A stretch of DNA of 64,000 bases from an uncultured Treponema sp. (GTDB lineage Bacteria; Spirochaetota; Spirochaetia; Treponematales; Treponemataceae): the NCBI RefSeq assembly GCF_946187725.1, contig NZ_CAMHSK010000006.1, positions 60,819-124,818 on the forward strand, given 5' to 3'. This document shows, in pieces, positions 23,875 to 32,988 of this stretch (the first letter of the stretch is position 1; the number at the start of each line of letters is the position of its first letter). Position numbers and translations under genes: made by a program. The notes under the pieces are model-generated. The model searched no databases, was not told the DNA's origin, and saw only the letters and a program-made list of their open reading frames with translations.

Positions 23875-24036
23875 TTAACCCTTTTTAAAAACCTTCGTAT
23901 AAATAAGTGCAATTGCAATACGGTAAAAGACAAAGAAAACTATATAAAGAACGAGTATAAGCTTGAGGACTATGGCGTAAAACTTAAGCTCGGTTTGAAG
24001 GGAAAACTTTCTACTTTCCGTTTTCCACTCTCTCAC
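23875..24036 (-). CDS. Possible small membrane peptide coupled to the CYTH gene
   Basis: A 53-codon frame whose GTG start overlaps the stop of the CYTH gene (GTGA). After a basic N-terminus it has a long hydrophobic stretch (FYAIVLKLILVLYIVFFVFY) and ends ...IYTKVFKKG. The layout is that of a single-pass membrane peptide, but T-rich DNA often gives hydrophobic frames by chance, the start region resembles a GGAAAGT-type intergenic string also seen near 43918, and no family is recognised. If it is not a gene, the 296-base gap 23737-24032 holds nothing else that I can support. Confidence 0.3.
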   Translation of the reverse strand: MREWKTESRKFSLQTELKFYAIVLKLILVLYIVFFVFYRIAIALIYTKVFKKG

Positions 24037-24638
24037 CTTCCCAAAATCTCTGCCCAGGAGCGGGAATCGCGCTTTTTGGGGTCAATGCCCAGAGTGAGCA
24101 GAATTTTTTCCAGACAGGAACGCACTTCATCCGCAGACAAATCATCTTTTGTATATTCGATTTCGGCATAAGGAAGACCGTTCACTTTCTCAATCTCCAG
24201 ATGTGCCTCAAAATCAGAACCGTCGAGCGAACAAATCACGCCAAGCGCATCCTTTTTCTTTTCGAACCACTTTATAAATCCTGCCGCCTCAAAAAACGCA
24301 CGCAAAACTTCCGCATCATCGACAAAGGTTTCTTTTTCGGAATTGAACTCGACTCCGTTTTCGATTGTCTTTCGCTTTATACAGAAATAGGCTTTTTCTT
24401 TATTGTCTTCGCATTGTTCCACCAGCTTTTCGGTACGAATCCGGATTACCCGCAATTCCTTGTTGGCAATCCGCTCTTCGTGAGTGTGATAGCGTGAAAA
24501 GTATTCGTCACATTTGATGATGTGCTCAAGAGAATGAAACTTGAACGACGAAAGATTTTCTTGTTTGGAGAGAATTCTTTGGATTTTATCAAACTGTTCT
24601 TCTGAGAGGGGGACTTTAAGTTCAATTTCGCGTGCCAT
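24033..24638 (-). CDS. CYTH-domain protein (class IV cyclase / triphosphatase-like)
   Basis: 201 residues. The N-terminal ExExK motif is present (EIELKV), followed by paired basic and acidic strands of the triphosphate tunnel: LRVIRIRTE, AYFCIKRK, FNSEKETFVD, EAHLEIEKVNGLPYAEIEY. CYTH proteins bind triphosphates and act as class IV adenylate cyclases, thiamine triphosphatases or inorganic triphosphatases; which applies cannot be read. The start has a minus-strand TATAAT six bases upstream and is divergent from the HD-GYP gene at 24705, also leaderless-looking, only 66 bases away. Confidence 0.88.
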   Translation of the reverse strand: MAREIELKVPLSEEQFDKIQRILSKQENLSSFKFHSLEHIIKCDEYFSRYHTHEERIANKELRVIRIRTEKLVEQCEDNKEKAYFCIKRKTIENGVEFNSEKETFVDDAEVLRAFFEAAGFIKWFEKKKDALGVICSLDGSDFEAHLEIEKVNGLPYAEIEYTKDDLSADEVRSCLEKILLTLGIDPKKRDSRSWAEILGR

Positions 24639-24704
24639 AATGGAATTATAATTTCTGAATAAAAAATTAGCAACTTTAGAAATGGTGTGGTATAATATCT
24701 TTTC

Positions 24705-26027
24705 GTGAAAAAGAGTCTTTCAATAAGTGCCTTGGTTGTTATTTTTCTCGCGGAATTTGCCGGTATCCTTGGCATTCTTTACCTCAGGCACAGCATGGAT
24801 GTTCAGACCTCATTATTCAATACAACAATCGGGCAGGTCTTTGAAGTCGAAAGTGATGTCGAACAAATCAGAAGTCTTCTATATAAATATGAATACAATA
24901 TGGCTTCCGTCATGACCTCATCCGAATCTGCTCAAAAAGAAACTTTAGAAGAACTTAGCGAAACAGAGCTTGAAATCCGCAATCAGCTGATTATTCATGG
25001 CGAAATCCTTCAGGGCATGGAAAAGGGCACAGAAAAAGAAGCTTTATTCAGAAGCGTTAATGACGATGTTATGAAATATCTGAATTATAATGTCGTCCTG
25101 CTTTTAATGAAGGGTTCTGAAAATCCCGAAAACATTTCACGATTCACGAACACTTATATCCTGCCGCTCATGAGCAGCGTAAATTTAAGCATCAATACGC
25201 TCGCAAAAATCACAAAAACCTACATTGCTGATTCAAAGCGCGAAATGGAATCTTACCTTGCTTCATCGAGATTATTTTCAACCATCGGTTTCATTGTAAT
25301 CATAGCGGCAATCATCATAAGCATATTTTACAGCCACAAAGTCATTGCGGAACTCGAAGAAAAGAACAGGTTTTTCAAATCAAAATCTGAATCCAGTGAA
25401 ATGCGCATTGCCGAAATCCAGAACAATACGATTATGGGAATCGCGGACCTTGTTGAAAGCCGAAGCGGTGAAACAGGTCAGCATGTAAAGCGCACCAGTC
25501 ATCTTGTAAACATGATTCTTCTTCAGGCAAAAAAGAAAGGCGTTTGGTCAGATGTTCTGACTGATAAGTTCATTGATTATGTAACAAGAGCGGCTCCAAT
25601 GCATGACCTCGGCAAAATCGTAATCCCGGACGCAATTCTGAACAAACCGGGCAAGCTCACCCCAGAAGAATTTGAAATAATGAAGACCCATGCCGCTGCC
25701 GGAGGAAAGATTGTCACTGACATCATTGGCGGCATCGAAGAAAAAGAATATGTGGACATTGCTTCCGATATTGCCAGCTATCATCACGAAAAATGGAACG
25801 GCAAAGGCTATCCGTCTGGTAAAAAAGGCGTTGAAATTCCCCTTTGTGCCCGCATAATGGCTGTAGCTGATGTTTTTGACGCACTGATTGCCGAACGATG
25901 CTATAAAAAGCCGATGAGTTACGAAGACGCTTTTGCCCTTATCGAACGAGAATCCGGGGAACATTTTGATCCTCAGGTTGTTGAATTATTTTTGGAGCTG
26001 AAAGATGAAATTTTCGCGGAACGGTAA
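24705..26027 (+). CDS. Membrane HD-GYP cyclic di-GMP phosphodiesterase
   Basis: 440 residues, GTG start. TM1 (about 5-25), a four-helix-bundle type periplasmic sensor (about 30-185), TM2 (about 192-212), a short coiled coil and an HD-GYP domain (about 240-435) with intact MHDLGKIVIP, HHEKWNGKGYP and VADVFDALIAER. It should hydrolyse cyclic di-GMP in response to a periplasmic signal. TGGTATAAT (24688-24696) is an extended -10 that ends eight bases before the GTG, so a leaderless GTG-initiated transcript is likely. The last 23 bases overlap the next gene, a solute-binding lipoprotein, which suggests that the two work together. Confidence 0.92.
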   Translation: MKKSLSISALVVIFLAEFAGILGILYLRHSMDVQTSLFNTTIGQVFEVESDVEQIRSLLYKYEYNMASVMTSSESAQKETLEELSETELEIRNQLIIHGEILQGMEKGTEKEALFRSVNDDVMKYLNYNVVLLLMKGSENPENISRFTNTYILPLMSSVNLSINTLAKITKTYIADSKREMESYLASSRLFSTIGFIVIIAAIIISIFYSHKVIAELEEKNRFFKSKSESSEMRIAEIQNNTIMGIADLVESRSGETGQHVKRTSHLVNMILLQAKKKGVWSDVLTDKFIDYVTRAAPMHDLGKIVIPDAILNKPGKLTPEEFEIMKTHAAAGGKIVTDIIGGIEEKEYVDIASDIASYHHEKWNGKGYPSGKKGVEIPLCARIMAVADVFDALIAERCYKKPMSYEDAFALIERESGEHFDPQVVELFLELKDEIFAER

Positions 26028-27261
26028 ATTTATTCTTCCTATTATAACGGCTTTTTTCCTTAGCTTTGTCTCTTGCTCTGCCAAAAACGACGACAAGAAC
26101 TGCACGATAAGATTTTCATGGTGGGGCAAAAAAGCGCGCACAGAATACACGCTCCAGGGAATCTCCATGTTTGAATCCCTAAATCCAACTATAAAAGTGC
26201 AGCCCGAATACGATTCATGGAGCAATTACGAAAGCAGCATTGAAAACGCACTTGAAACAGGAACTTGCGCCGATGTCATGCAGATAAATTTTGACTGGCT
26301 TTACAAATATTCCGCCAATGAAAACATGTTTTATGACCTCAATGAGCTTTCTGATTATATCGAGCTGTATAATTTTACCCTTGATGATTTGGCTTACGGA
26401 ACTTTCAACAGCAAACTCTATGCGATTCCAATTGCCTTTAACACAGCCATCCCCGTTTATGACAAAAAAGTTCTGGATGAAAATTCCCTGCCAATTCCTT
26501 CAACCTGGGACGAATTGTTTTCGATTGCAAAAGTCCTCAAAAAGAAGGATATGTATGTCTTCACTGTGAGCAAGCGTCACCTGTTTTTTGTCACAATGGC
26601 ATGGTTTGAGCAGACTTATTCAAAGAAAATGTTTAAGGAAAACGGCAAACTCAACATTTCAGAAGAAGAAACTGGCATTATTTTTGATTTTGTGAAGCGG
26701 CTCGTTCAGGAAAATGTTGTTTATTCAATAAATGAAGGATTCAGTTTCCCGGCCTTAAAAGAAAACAAAATAGCAGGTTCCGTGCTGTGGTGCAACGAAA
26801 CCGCTCTGTTTATGGCTGAATCAGAAAAGATTGGCGGCAAGCCTGTTCTCGGAAATTTCATCACGACTCCAGGTGCAAAAGAATCCGGCTGGTATCTAAA
26901 GCCTGCAACGCTGTATTCAATCAAAAAAGACTGCAAAAATCCACGCGAGGCCGCCATGCTCGTAAATTATCTTCTCAACAGTCAGGATTTTGCACTTCTT
27001 CAAAAAAACGAAAAAGGCGTTCCTACAAGCAACAAAAGTCTTACCGCCCTGATGACGAGCAGGCAGCTTGAATCAATGCAATACAAGGCACTGATGAAAA
27101 TCCGCTTCAACAGAGATTCAATCAACAAGATGATTCCGATTATGGAAGACAATAATGTGATTCAATCCTTTGCAGACTGTGCATTTTCGTATGCCAAAGG
27201 ATACAAGCAAAAAACCGAAACCGCCAAAGAATTCCTTGAAAGTGTAAGCTATTGTTTATAA
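26005..27261 (+). CDS. Extracellular solute-binding lipoprotein (sugar type)
   Basis: 418 residues. Signal peptide with lipobox FVSC (Cys24). The mature protein follows the SBP_bac_1 pattern: TIRFSWWGKKARTEYTLQGI, FESLNPTIKVQPEYDSWSNY, CADVMQINFDWLYKYS, YAIPIAFNTAIPVYDKKVLD and a C-terminal PREAAMLVNYLL helix. It would bind a sugar or oligosaccharide outside the inner membrane. There is no permease or ATPase gene beside it; instead it overlaps the HD-GYP gene, so it may act as the binding partner of that sensor rather than in transport. The ribosome binding site (GGAG) lies inside the upstream gene. Confidence 0.88.
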   Translation: MKFSRNGKFILPIITAFFLSFVSCSAKNDDKNCTIRFSWWGKKARTEYTLQGISMFESLNPTIKVQPEYDSWSNYESSIENALETGTCADVMQINFDWLYKYSANENMFYDLNELSDYIELYNFTLDDLAYGTFNSKLYAIPIAFNTAIPVYDKKVLDENSLPIPSTWDELFSIAKVLKKKDMYVFTVSKRHLFFVTMAWFEQTYSKKMFKENGKLNISEEETGIIFDFVKRLVQENVVYSINEGFSFPALKENKIAGSVLWCNETALFMAESEKIGGKPVLGNFITTPGAKESGWYLKPATLYSIKKDCKNPREAAMLVNYLLNSQDFALLQKNEKGVPTSNKSLTALMTSRQLESMQYKALMKIRFNRDSINKMIPIMEDNNVIQSFADCAFSYAKGYKQKTETAKEFLESVSYCL

Positions 27262-27265
27262 TGGG

Positions 27266-27284
27266 AAGGGGAAAGTCTCCCCTT
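27266..27284 (+). terminator. Hairpin after the solute-binding protein gene
   Basis: AAGGGGA (27266-27272) pairs with TCCCCTT (27278-27284), directly after the stop codon. There is no T run, so it may stabilise the 3' end rather than terminate. Confidence 0.45.
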
Positions 27285-27354
27285 ACACCTTTGTTCATTA
27301 CAGAAAAATCGCGACAAGGATGTCGCTGCAGAAAAGTGCACCTTCTCAGCGGGC

Positions 27355-27855
27355 TCAGACGCCGCCCGCAACGCCTGCTCCAATCAGCGAGAGTGACATC
27401 ATGATAATGCCTGCAAGAAGAACGCCTGCGATAACTGCGATACAGGTTTTTTTCCAGTTCATATCGAGAAGACTTGCTGCGAGAGTGCCTGTCCAAGCCC
27501 CGGTTCCTGGCAACGGGATTCCTACGAACAAAAAGAGAGCGAAATACAAGCCCCTGCCCGCCTTTTCCTGCAATTTTGCCCCGCCGCGATGACCTTTTTG
27601 GAGGAAGAAACGGCAGATACCGCCAATCAGTTTCTGATTCTGCCCCCACTCCAGGAATTTCCGCGCGAACAAAAAGATAATCGGTACCGGGAGCATGTTT
27701 CCGACCATGCAAGTGACAAAAAGAAGAACGAGCGAAAACGGAGTCATCTCGATATTCTGAGCAGCAAAAATCCCCACGCCCACAGGAATTGCCCCACGAA
27801 GCTCAATCAAAGGAACCATCGAAACCAAGAAAGAAATCAAAAGTGCTTTAGACAT
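27355..27855 (-). CDS. Small multidrug-export family protein (COG2426)
   Basis: 166 residues, four to five TM segments. The family signature at the N-terminus, VSMVPLIELRGAIPVGVGIF, and the central LFVGIPLPGTGAWTGTLAAS are clear. The family is named small multidrug export (PF06695), though the transport role is poorly shown; the fold is related to DedA/SNARE-associated proteins. Minus-strand TATAAT (27868-27863) lies seven bases before the ATG. It converges with the solute-binding protein gene. Confidence 0.9.
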   Translation of the reverse strand: MSKALLISFLVSMVPLIELRGAIPVGVGIFAAQNIEMTPFSLVLLFVTCMVGNMLPVPIIFLFARKFLEWGQNQKLIGGICRFFLQKGHRGGAKLQEKAGRGLYFALFLFVGIPLPGTGAWTGTLAASLLDMNWKKTCIAVIAGVLLAGIIMMSLSLIGAGVAGGV

Positions 27856-27926
27856 GGAAAGTATTATAATGGAAAAGAAATGAATGAATCAATGAACAGA
27901 AGGAAAGATTAACACCAGACTTAAAA

Positions 27927-27955
27927 TTGACTACTTAAAAATTCTTCTATATACT
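27927..27955 (+). promoter_or_regulatory. Promoter of parE with near-zero leader
   Basis: TTGACT (27927-27932), 17-base spacer, TATACT (27950-27955). The ATG is at 27964, eight bases after the -10 box, so the transcript should begin at or next to the start codon. Confidence 0.75.
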
Positions 27956-27963
27956 TGTTAGTT

Positions 27964-30267
27964 ATGGGTGGAATTAAAAAAGAGAATAGGGAAAAAGTAG
28001 CCGAAGTCAAAAAGGCGGCTGCTTCAAAAGCAACAGAAAAGAAATCTGCAACGTCAAAGGCGGCTCCAAAAGCAAGCACAGCCACCAAAACCACAACGGC
28101 AAAAAAAACAGCAACTGAAAAGTCTGCTTCTGCAAGTGCTGCAACAAAAGCGTCCGCAGCAAAGAAAACTGTCGCATCAGCAGAAAAGAAAGTTACGGCA
28201 GCAAAATCTGCAACAACTACGAAAACTACATCCGCAAAATCAAAGAAGCCTGTGGCCGGAATCGATGAAGAAGGAACTTTCCGCGCCTGGGACAACGCAA
28301 AGACCGTGGCGAAGTCAAAGAAAGAGGCGGCTCCCAAAAACAGCGTAGAAGAGCGGGCAGCAGACAAAAAAGCCACTGCCGAAGCCGAAAAAAAGCTTGA
28401 GGCTGCAAAAAAAGCTGACCCGAACGCAGGTATGGCAAAAAAAGAAGTTTCCGCCTCGGACTACTCGGACGACAAAATCCGCCACCTGGATGCGCTTGAG
28501 CATATCCGCCTCCGAAGCGGAATGTACATCGGTCGTCTTGGCGACGGCTCAAACCAGAACGACGGAATCTACATTCTCTTAAAAGAAATAATCGACAACT
28601 CAATCGACGAATTCATCATGGGATTCGGTACAAAAATCGATGTCGAAATCAAAGAAAACCGCGTAAAAGTGCGCGATTACGGGCGAGGAATCCCGCTCGG
28701 AAAGGTCGTGGACTGTGTTTCTCAGATTAACACCGGCGGAAAATACAACGATGATGTTTTCCAATTCTCTGTTGGTATGAACGGTGTTGGTACCAAAGCC
28801 GTAAACGCCCTTTCTTCATATTTCCGCGTAATCTCAATTCGTGACGGAAAATGCGTTGAGGCTGTCTTTGCCGAAGGAAAACTCCAGTCAAACAAATCGG
28901 GCGCGGTAAAACCGGGCACCAAAAACGGCACATATTTTGAATTCGTTCCGGATGAAAAGATTTTCGGAAAATATTCCTTCAACATGGAATATGTCGAAAA
29001 ACGCATGTGGAACTACGCCTACCTCAACTCAGGTCTCACACTGCGTCTGAACGGTCAGGATTTCGCAAGCGAGAACGGCCTTCTCGACCTTCTCACAAAA
29101 GAACTTGAATCCGAGACAATCTACCCAATCGGCTCTTACACGGGCGAGCACCTTCAGTTCGCTTTCACCCACACGAATTCTTACGGCGAAAATTATTTCT
29201 CATTCGTAAACGGCCAGTACACTTCGGACGGAGGAACCCACCTTACGGCCTTCAAGGAAGGTTTCATCAAGGGTGTGAATGACTTTTTCCAGTCCAGCTA
29301 CAAATCAGAGGACATCCGCGAAGGAATCACTGCGGCAATTCTTGTCAAAGTAAAAGACCCGGTTTTTGAAAGCCAGACCAAGAACAAACTCGGCAACACC
29401 GACATCCGCCCGTGGATTGTGGCAGAAGTTCAGTCCGGGCTGGACAACTATCTCCACAAGAACCCGAAGGCAGCGGAACGACTCAAGGCAAAAATCGAAG
29501 CCAATGAAAAACTCCGCACGGAACTTTCCAGCGTCAAAAAGCAGATGAAGGAAGCGGCCAAAAAAATGAGCATTCGCATTCCAAAACTTGATGACTGCCG
29601 CTTCCATCTCAAAGACGGGGCAAAAGGCGAAAATTCCATGATTTTCATCACTGAGGGACAGTCTGCTTCGGGCGTTATGACTCACTCACGGAATGCTGAC
29701 TATCAGGCAATTTTCTCCCTGCGCGGTAAACCCGAGAACATGTACGGAAAACGCCAGACCGATATCTACAAAAATGATGAGCTTCACCAGCTGATGATGG
29801 CTCTCGGAATCGAAAATTCTGTTGAAGATTTGAAATACTCAAAAATCGTAATTGCAACCGATGCCGATAATGACGGTTTCCATATCCGCAATCTCGTGCT
29901 CACATTCTTTCTTGGCTACTTTGAGGAACTTGTCACAAGCGGCCGGGTCTACATTCTCGAAACTCCGCTTTTCCGTGTACGAAACAAAAAAGAAAACATC
30001 TACTGTTATTCAGAGGATGAGAGGGACAAGGCTCAGGTAAAACTTGGAAAATCATGTGAGACCAGCCGATTCAAGGGCTTAGGTGAAATCAACCCCAGCG
30101 AGTTCAAGCAGTTCATAGCTCCGGACACAATCCGTCTGACTCCTGTTGAAATCAGCCAGCTTAAAATCATTCCCCAGCTCCTGTCATTCTACATGGGCAA
30201 AAACACCCCGGAACGAAGGAAGTTCATTGAGAATAATTTGCTGAGCAATGCGGAAATTGACGCGTAA
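27964..30267 (+). CDS. parE: DNA topoisomerase IV subunit B with Lys/Ala-rich N-terminal extension
   Basis: 767 residues. The first about 163 residues are of low complexity, rich in Lys, Ala, Thr and Ser (for example repeated AKK, TKT and SKA units), like histone H1-type tails. The GHKL ATPase begins near HLDALEHIRLRSGMYIGRLG and is followed by the transducer domain (QTKNKLGN) and the TOPRIM domain (FITEGQSASG, ATDADNDGFHI), with PRFKGLGEIN-like SRFKGLGEINPSEF at the end. It opens and reseals DNA with ParC, encoded 17 bases downstream. The ATG at 27964 is chosen because the promoter fixes it. ParE rather than GyrB is chosen from the ParC partner and the short C-terminus. Confidence 0.9.
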   Translation: MGGIKKENREKVAEVKKAAASKATEKKSATSKAAPKASTATKTTTAKKTATEKSASASAATKASAAKKTVASAEKKVTAAKSATTTKTTSAKSKKPVAGIDEEGTFRAWDNAKTVAKSKKEAAPKNSVEERAADKKATAEAEKKLEAAKKADPNAGMAKKEVSASDYSDDKIRHLDALEHIRLRSGMYIGRLGDGSNQNDGIYILLKEIIDNSIDEFIMGFGTKIDVEIKENRVKVRDYGRGIPLGKVVDCVSQINTGGKYNDDVFQFSVGMNGVGTKAVNALSSYFRVISIRDGKCVEAVFAEGKLQSNKSGAVKPGTKNGTYFEFVPDEKIFGKYSFNMEYVEKRMWNYAYLNSGLTLRLNGQDFASENGLLDLLTKELESETIYPIGSYTGEHLQFAFTHTNSYGENYFSFVNGQYTSDGGTHLTAFKEGFIKGVNDFFQSSYKSEDIREGITAAILVKVKDPVFESQTKNKLGNTDIRPWIVAEVQSGLDNYLHKNPKAAERLKAKIEANEKLRTELSSVKKQMKEAAKKMSIRIPKLDDCRFHLKDGAKGENSMIFITEGQSASGVMTHSRNADYQAIFSLRGKPENMYGKRQTDIYKNDELHQLMMALGIENSVEDLKYSKIVIATDADNDGFHIRNLVLTFFLGYFEELVTSGRVYILETPLFRVRNKKENIYCYSEDERDKAQVKLGKSCETSRFKGLGEINPSEFKQFIAPDTIRLTPVEISQLKIIPQLLSFYMGKNTPERRKFIENNLLSNAEIDA

Positions 30268-30284
30268 GGAAATCAGAAAATACT

Positions 30285-32225
30285 ATGGCATTTGTAAAAA
30301 ACTTATTTGACAAAAACTTTATTGAATACGCTTCTTATGTTATCCGTGACAGGGCGATTCCAGACCTTGAGGACGGACTCAAACCTGTTCAACGGCGCAT
30401 TATGCACACTCTTTTTGAAGTTAATGACGGACTTTTCCAGAAAGTTCAGTTTGTCGTCGGCCGCACGATGAAATATCACCCGCACGGAGATGCCTCAATC
30501 TATGGCGCGCTCGTAAATCTTGCCAACAAAGAAATTTTCATCGAAAAACAGGGAAACTTCGGTAACAAATACACTGGCGACGGCGCTTCTGCAGGCCGTT
30601 ACATTGAGTGTCGCGTTCATCCGCTGGCCAAGGATTTTCTGGTCACGAATAAAGAGATCACCCACTATGTTCCCAATTATGATGGCCGTGACCTGGAGCC
30701 TGAAGTCTACCGCTCAAAACTGCCTGTAACGCTTTTAATCGGGGCGGAAGGCATTGCCGTAGGCATGAGCACGAAGATTCTTCCCTACAACTTAAAGGAA
30801 GTTCTTGAGGCCGAGATAAAATGCTTGAAGGGCGAGAAATTCTCGATTCTCCCGGATGTCTCGACCGGCGGCCTGATTGATGTCTCAAATTACAACGATG
30901 GAAACGGTAAAATCATCACCCGGGCAAAATTCGACACAAGCGACGAAAAACGAATCATCATCACCGAGCTTCCTCTCGACACAAACGCAAAAGGACTTCT
31001 CGAATCAATTGACTCTGCATACAAGGCGGGAAAAATCAAAATCAGCTCGGTTGACAACTTCACCACCGACCACTGCAACATCGAAATCAAACTTCCACGC
31101 GGCGTTTACTCAAAAGATGTAATCGACGCACTTTACGCTTACACTGACTGCGAAAAAACAATCGCCTGCTCAATGCTGGTCATCAAGGACAACATGCCGG
31201 TTGTGATGACGGCAACTGAAATCATCAAATATTATGCTCAGAAACTCACAGCAATCATCAAGGACGAGCTGGAATTTGAAAAACGAAAGCTTACCGACGA
31301 GCTGCACCTGCGAACCCTGGAGCGAATTTTCGTTGAGGAACGCATTTATAAAGAAATCGAGAACAAACGCACTGCCGAAACCGTAGCAAAGGCCGTAAAG
31401 GACGGATTCAAGCCATTTAAGGACGAGCTTATCCGTGAGGTAAACGATGAAGATGTTGAGCATTTGCTTCAGATTCCAATCCGAAGAATCTCGCTCTTCG
31501 ATATTCAGAAAAACCGTGAACAGGTAAAGGCTATAAAAGACCGAATCAAGGAAATCAACCGCAGACTCAAGGCACTTACAGAATGTGCGATTGAATATCT
31601 TGACGGAATGCTCGAAAAATTCAAAAAAATCTCCCCGGAACTTTTGAAGCGAAACACGACAATCGCGAAATTCAGCGCAACTGATGTAAAAGAAGTTGCC
31701 CGACAGGATCTTTCCCTCCGCTACGACGAAAAGGGCTATCTTGGAATCAATGTCTCTGGCGGAACGGAACTTATGAAAGTCTCTCCGTATGACCGAATCA
31801 TCTGCGTCCGCCGCAACGGTATGTACGCAATCACCGATGTGCCTGACAAACTCTTCATCGACAAGGGAATGTGGTTCTGTGACATCGCCGACAAAGAAAA
31901 GCTCCCGAAAGTGCTTTTCACGGTGATTTTCCGCGACCCGGCCACAGGCTTTGCTTCAATCAAGCGCTGCCGAATCCCAAGCTGGATTATGAACCGCGAC
32001 TACTTTCTTGCCCCGGACGGAATGGAAGTGCTTCACATCGACACGCGCGAAAAATTCACATTCACGCTCAATTATGTCAAAAAACCGCGAGTCAAAATCA
32101 CTGAAGAGAAATTCAATGCTCAGGATTTTGAGGAAAAGGGCTTGAAGACGCTCGGCGTACGATTAAGCACACACGAAGTCGAATCAATCAAAGTTGACGG
32201 CGTTCAGCTGGAACTAGGACTTTAA
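30285..32225 (+). CDS. parC: DNA topoisomerase IV subunit A
   Basis: 646 residues. The winged-helix domain has RIMHTLFEVNDG and the active-site Tyr106 in GASAGRYIECR; KYHPHGDASIYGALVNLA is the usual quinolone-region helix. The C-terminal part after about 480 is short compared with GyrA and carries only a reduced beta-pinwheel without the GyrA box, as in short ParC proteins. It forms the cleavage subunit of topoisomerase IV with ParE. Same operon as parE, separated by 17 bases. Confidence 0.92.
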   Translation: MAFVKNLFDKNFIEYASYVIRDRAIPDLEDGLKPVQRRIMHTLFEVNDGLFQKVQFVVGRTMKYHPHGDASIYGALVNLANKEIFIEKQGNFGNKYTGDGASAGRYIECRVHPLAKDFLVTNKEITHYVPNYDGRDLEPEVYRSKLPVTLLIGAEGIAVGMSTKILPYNLKEVLEAEIKCLKGEKFSILPDVSTGGLIDVSNYNDGNGKIITRAKFDTSDEKRIIITELPLDTNAKGLLESIDSAYKAGKIKISSVDNFTTDHCNIEIKLPRGVYSKDVIDALYAYTDCEKTIACSMLVIKDNMPVVMTATEIIKYYAQKLTAIIKDELEFEKRKLTDELHLRTLERIFVEERIYKEIENKRTAETVAKAVKDGFKPFKDELIREVNDEDVEHLLQIPIRRISLFDIQKNREQVKAIKDRIKEINRRLKALTECAIEYLDGMLEKFKKISPELLKRNTTIAKFSATDVKEVARQDLSLRYDEKGYLGINVSGGTELMKVSPYDRIICVRRNGMYAITDVPDKLFIDKGMWFCDIADKEKLPKVLFTVIFRDPATGFASIKRCRIPSWIMNRDYFLAPDGMEVLHIDTREKFTFTLNYVKKPRVKITEEKFNAQDFEEKGLKTLGVRLSTHEVESIKVDGVQLELGL

Positions 32226-32249
32226 GAATTAGCAATTAGCGAGATTTCT

Positions 32250-32876
32250 TTAAAACATAAGGTTTTGCATGAATGGGGCGATGGACTCGGCAAAGGCTTT
32301 ATGGTCTTGCGGCGTGAAGTGGCATCCGTCAATGCTTAGTTCATGCACGAACTCATTTGTGTCGAAAAACGGAATTTTCTCGCGCACACACAATTCTGCT
32401 ACTTCTTTTGCCTGCAAGCGTGAATTTTCTGGTGCGGTTTCATCAAATTTCGGGTCTTGGGCAATCTTGTCTTTTAAAATCACAGGAGAAGCAATCGCGA
32501 CACGAGTTTTGGGAGAAATAGCCCGCACTGTGTCCACAAGCGATTTTAGCCCCGTCGCAGTGTCGCCCGGCTTCCAGTCGTTCAGGCAGTTCAAATCATT
32601 CGTTCCGAGCATAATCAGCACGATATCCACCGGGAGAGAAGCAAACAAAACCGGTGCAAAAAGCGTCTTTGCACTCGCAGTGAAGCCCACCAGTTTGTCC
32701 TTGCCGGAAGCTTCACATCCACAAAGTCCGAAATCAAGCACCTGCCAGTCCGAGCCAAGCAAATTCTGCAATCGGGCCGTCCAACGGATATCCTCATTAT
32801 AACGGGGAATTGGAGGCGAATCTGGGATATAGCCCCAGGTGTTTGAATCTCCAAAGCAAAGTATGCGTTTCTTCAT
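32250..32876 (-). CDS. SGNH/GDSL-family hydrolase
   Basis: 208 residues with all four SGNH blocks: FGDSNTWG (catalytic Ser11), GLCGCEASG, LGTNDLN and DGCHFTPQDH (catalytic Asp/His). There is no signal peptide, so it is cytosolic. Relatives are arylesterases and carbohydrate-ester hydrolases; the substrate is unknown. GGAGG lies six bases before the ATG. It converges on the topoisomerase operon with only 24 bases between stop codons. Confidence 0.9.
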   Translation of the reverse strand: MKKRILCFGDSNTWGYIPDSPPIPRYNEDIRWTARLQNLLGSDWQVLDFGLCGCEASGKDKLVGFTASAKTLFAPVLFASLPVDIVLIMLGTNDLNCLNDWKPGDTATGLKSLVDTVRAISPKTRVAIASPVILKDKIAQDPKFDETAPENSRLQAKEVAELCVREKIPFFDTNEFVHELSIDGCHFTPQDHKAFAESIAPFMQNLMF

Positions 32877-32988
32877 GATTTATCCTCCAAAATTATGTTA
32901 ACATGCCAAAAATGAGACCGCAAGAAAAAATCCGTATTCTCTTAAAATTTTCTTATACAATTTCAAAATTCTATGTTAGAATATTTGA

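Noticed and set aside
23842..24171. 109-codon plus-strand frame
   Set aside because: No start signals, and its 3' half is antisense to the CYTH gene.
27140..27712. 190-codon minus-strand frame
   Set aside because: Arg-rich shadow of the COG2426 membrane protein gene and the solute-binding protein end; the other frame has clear family motifs.
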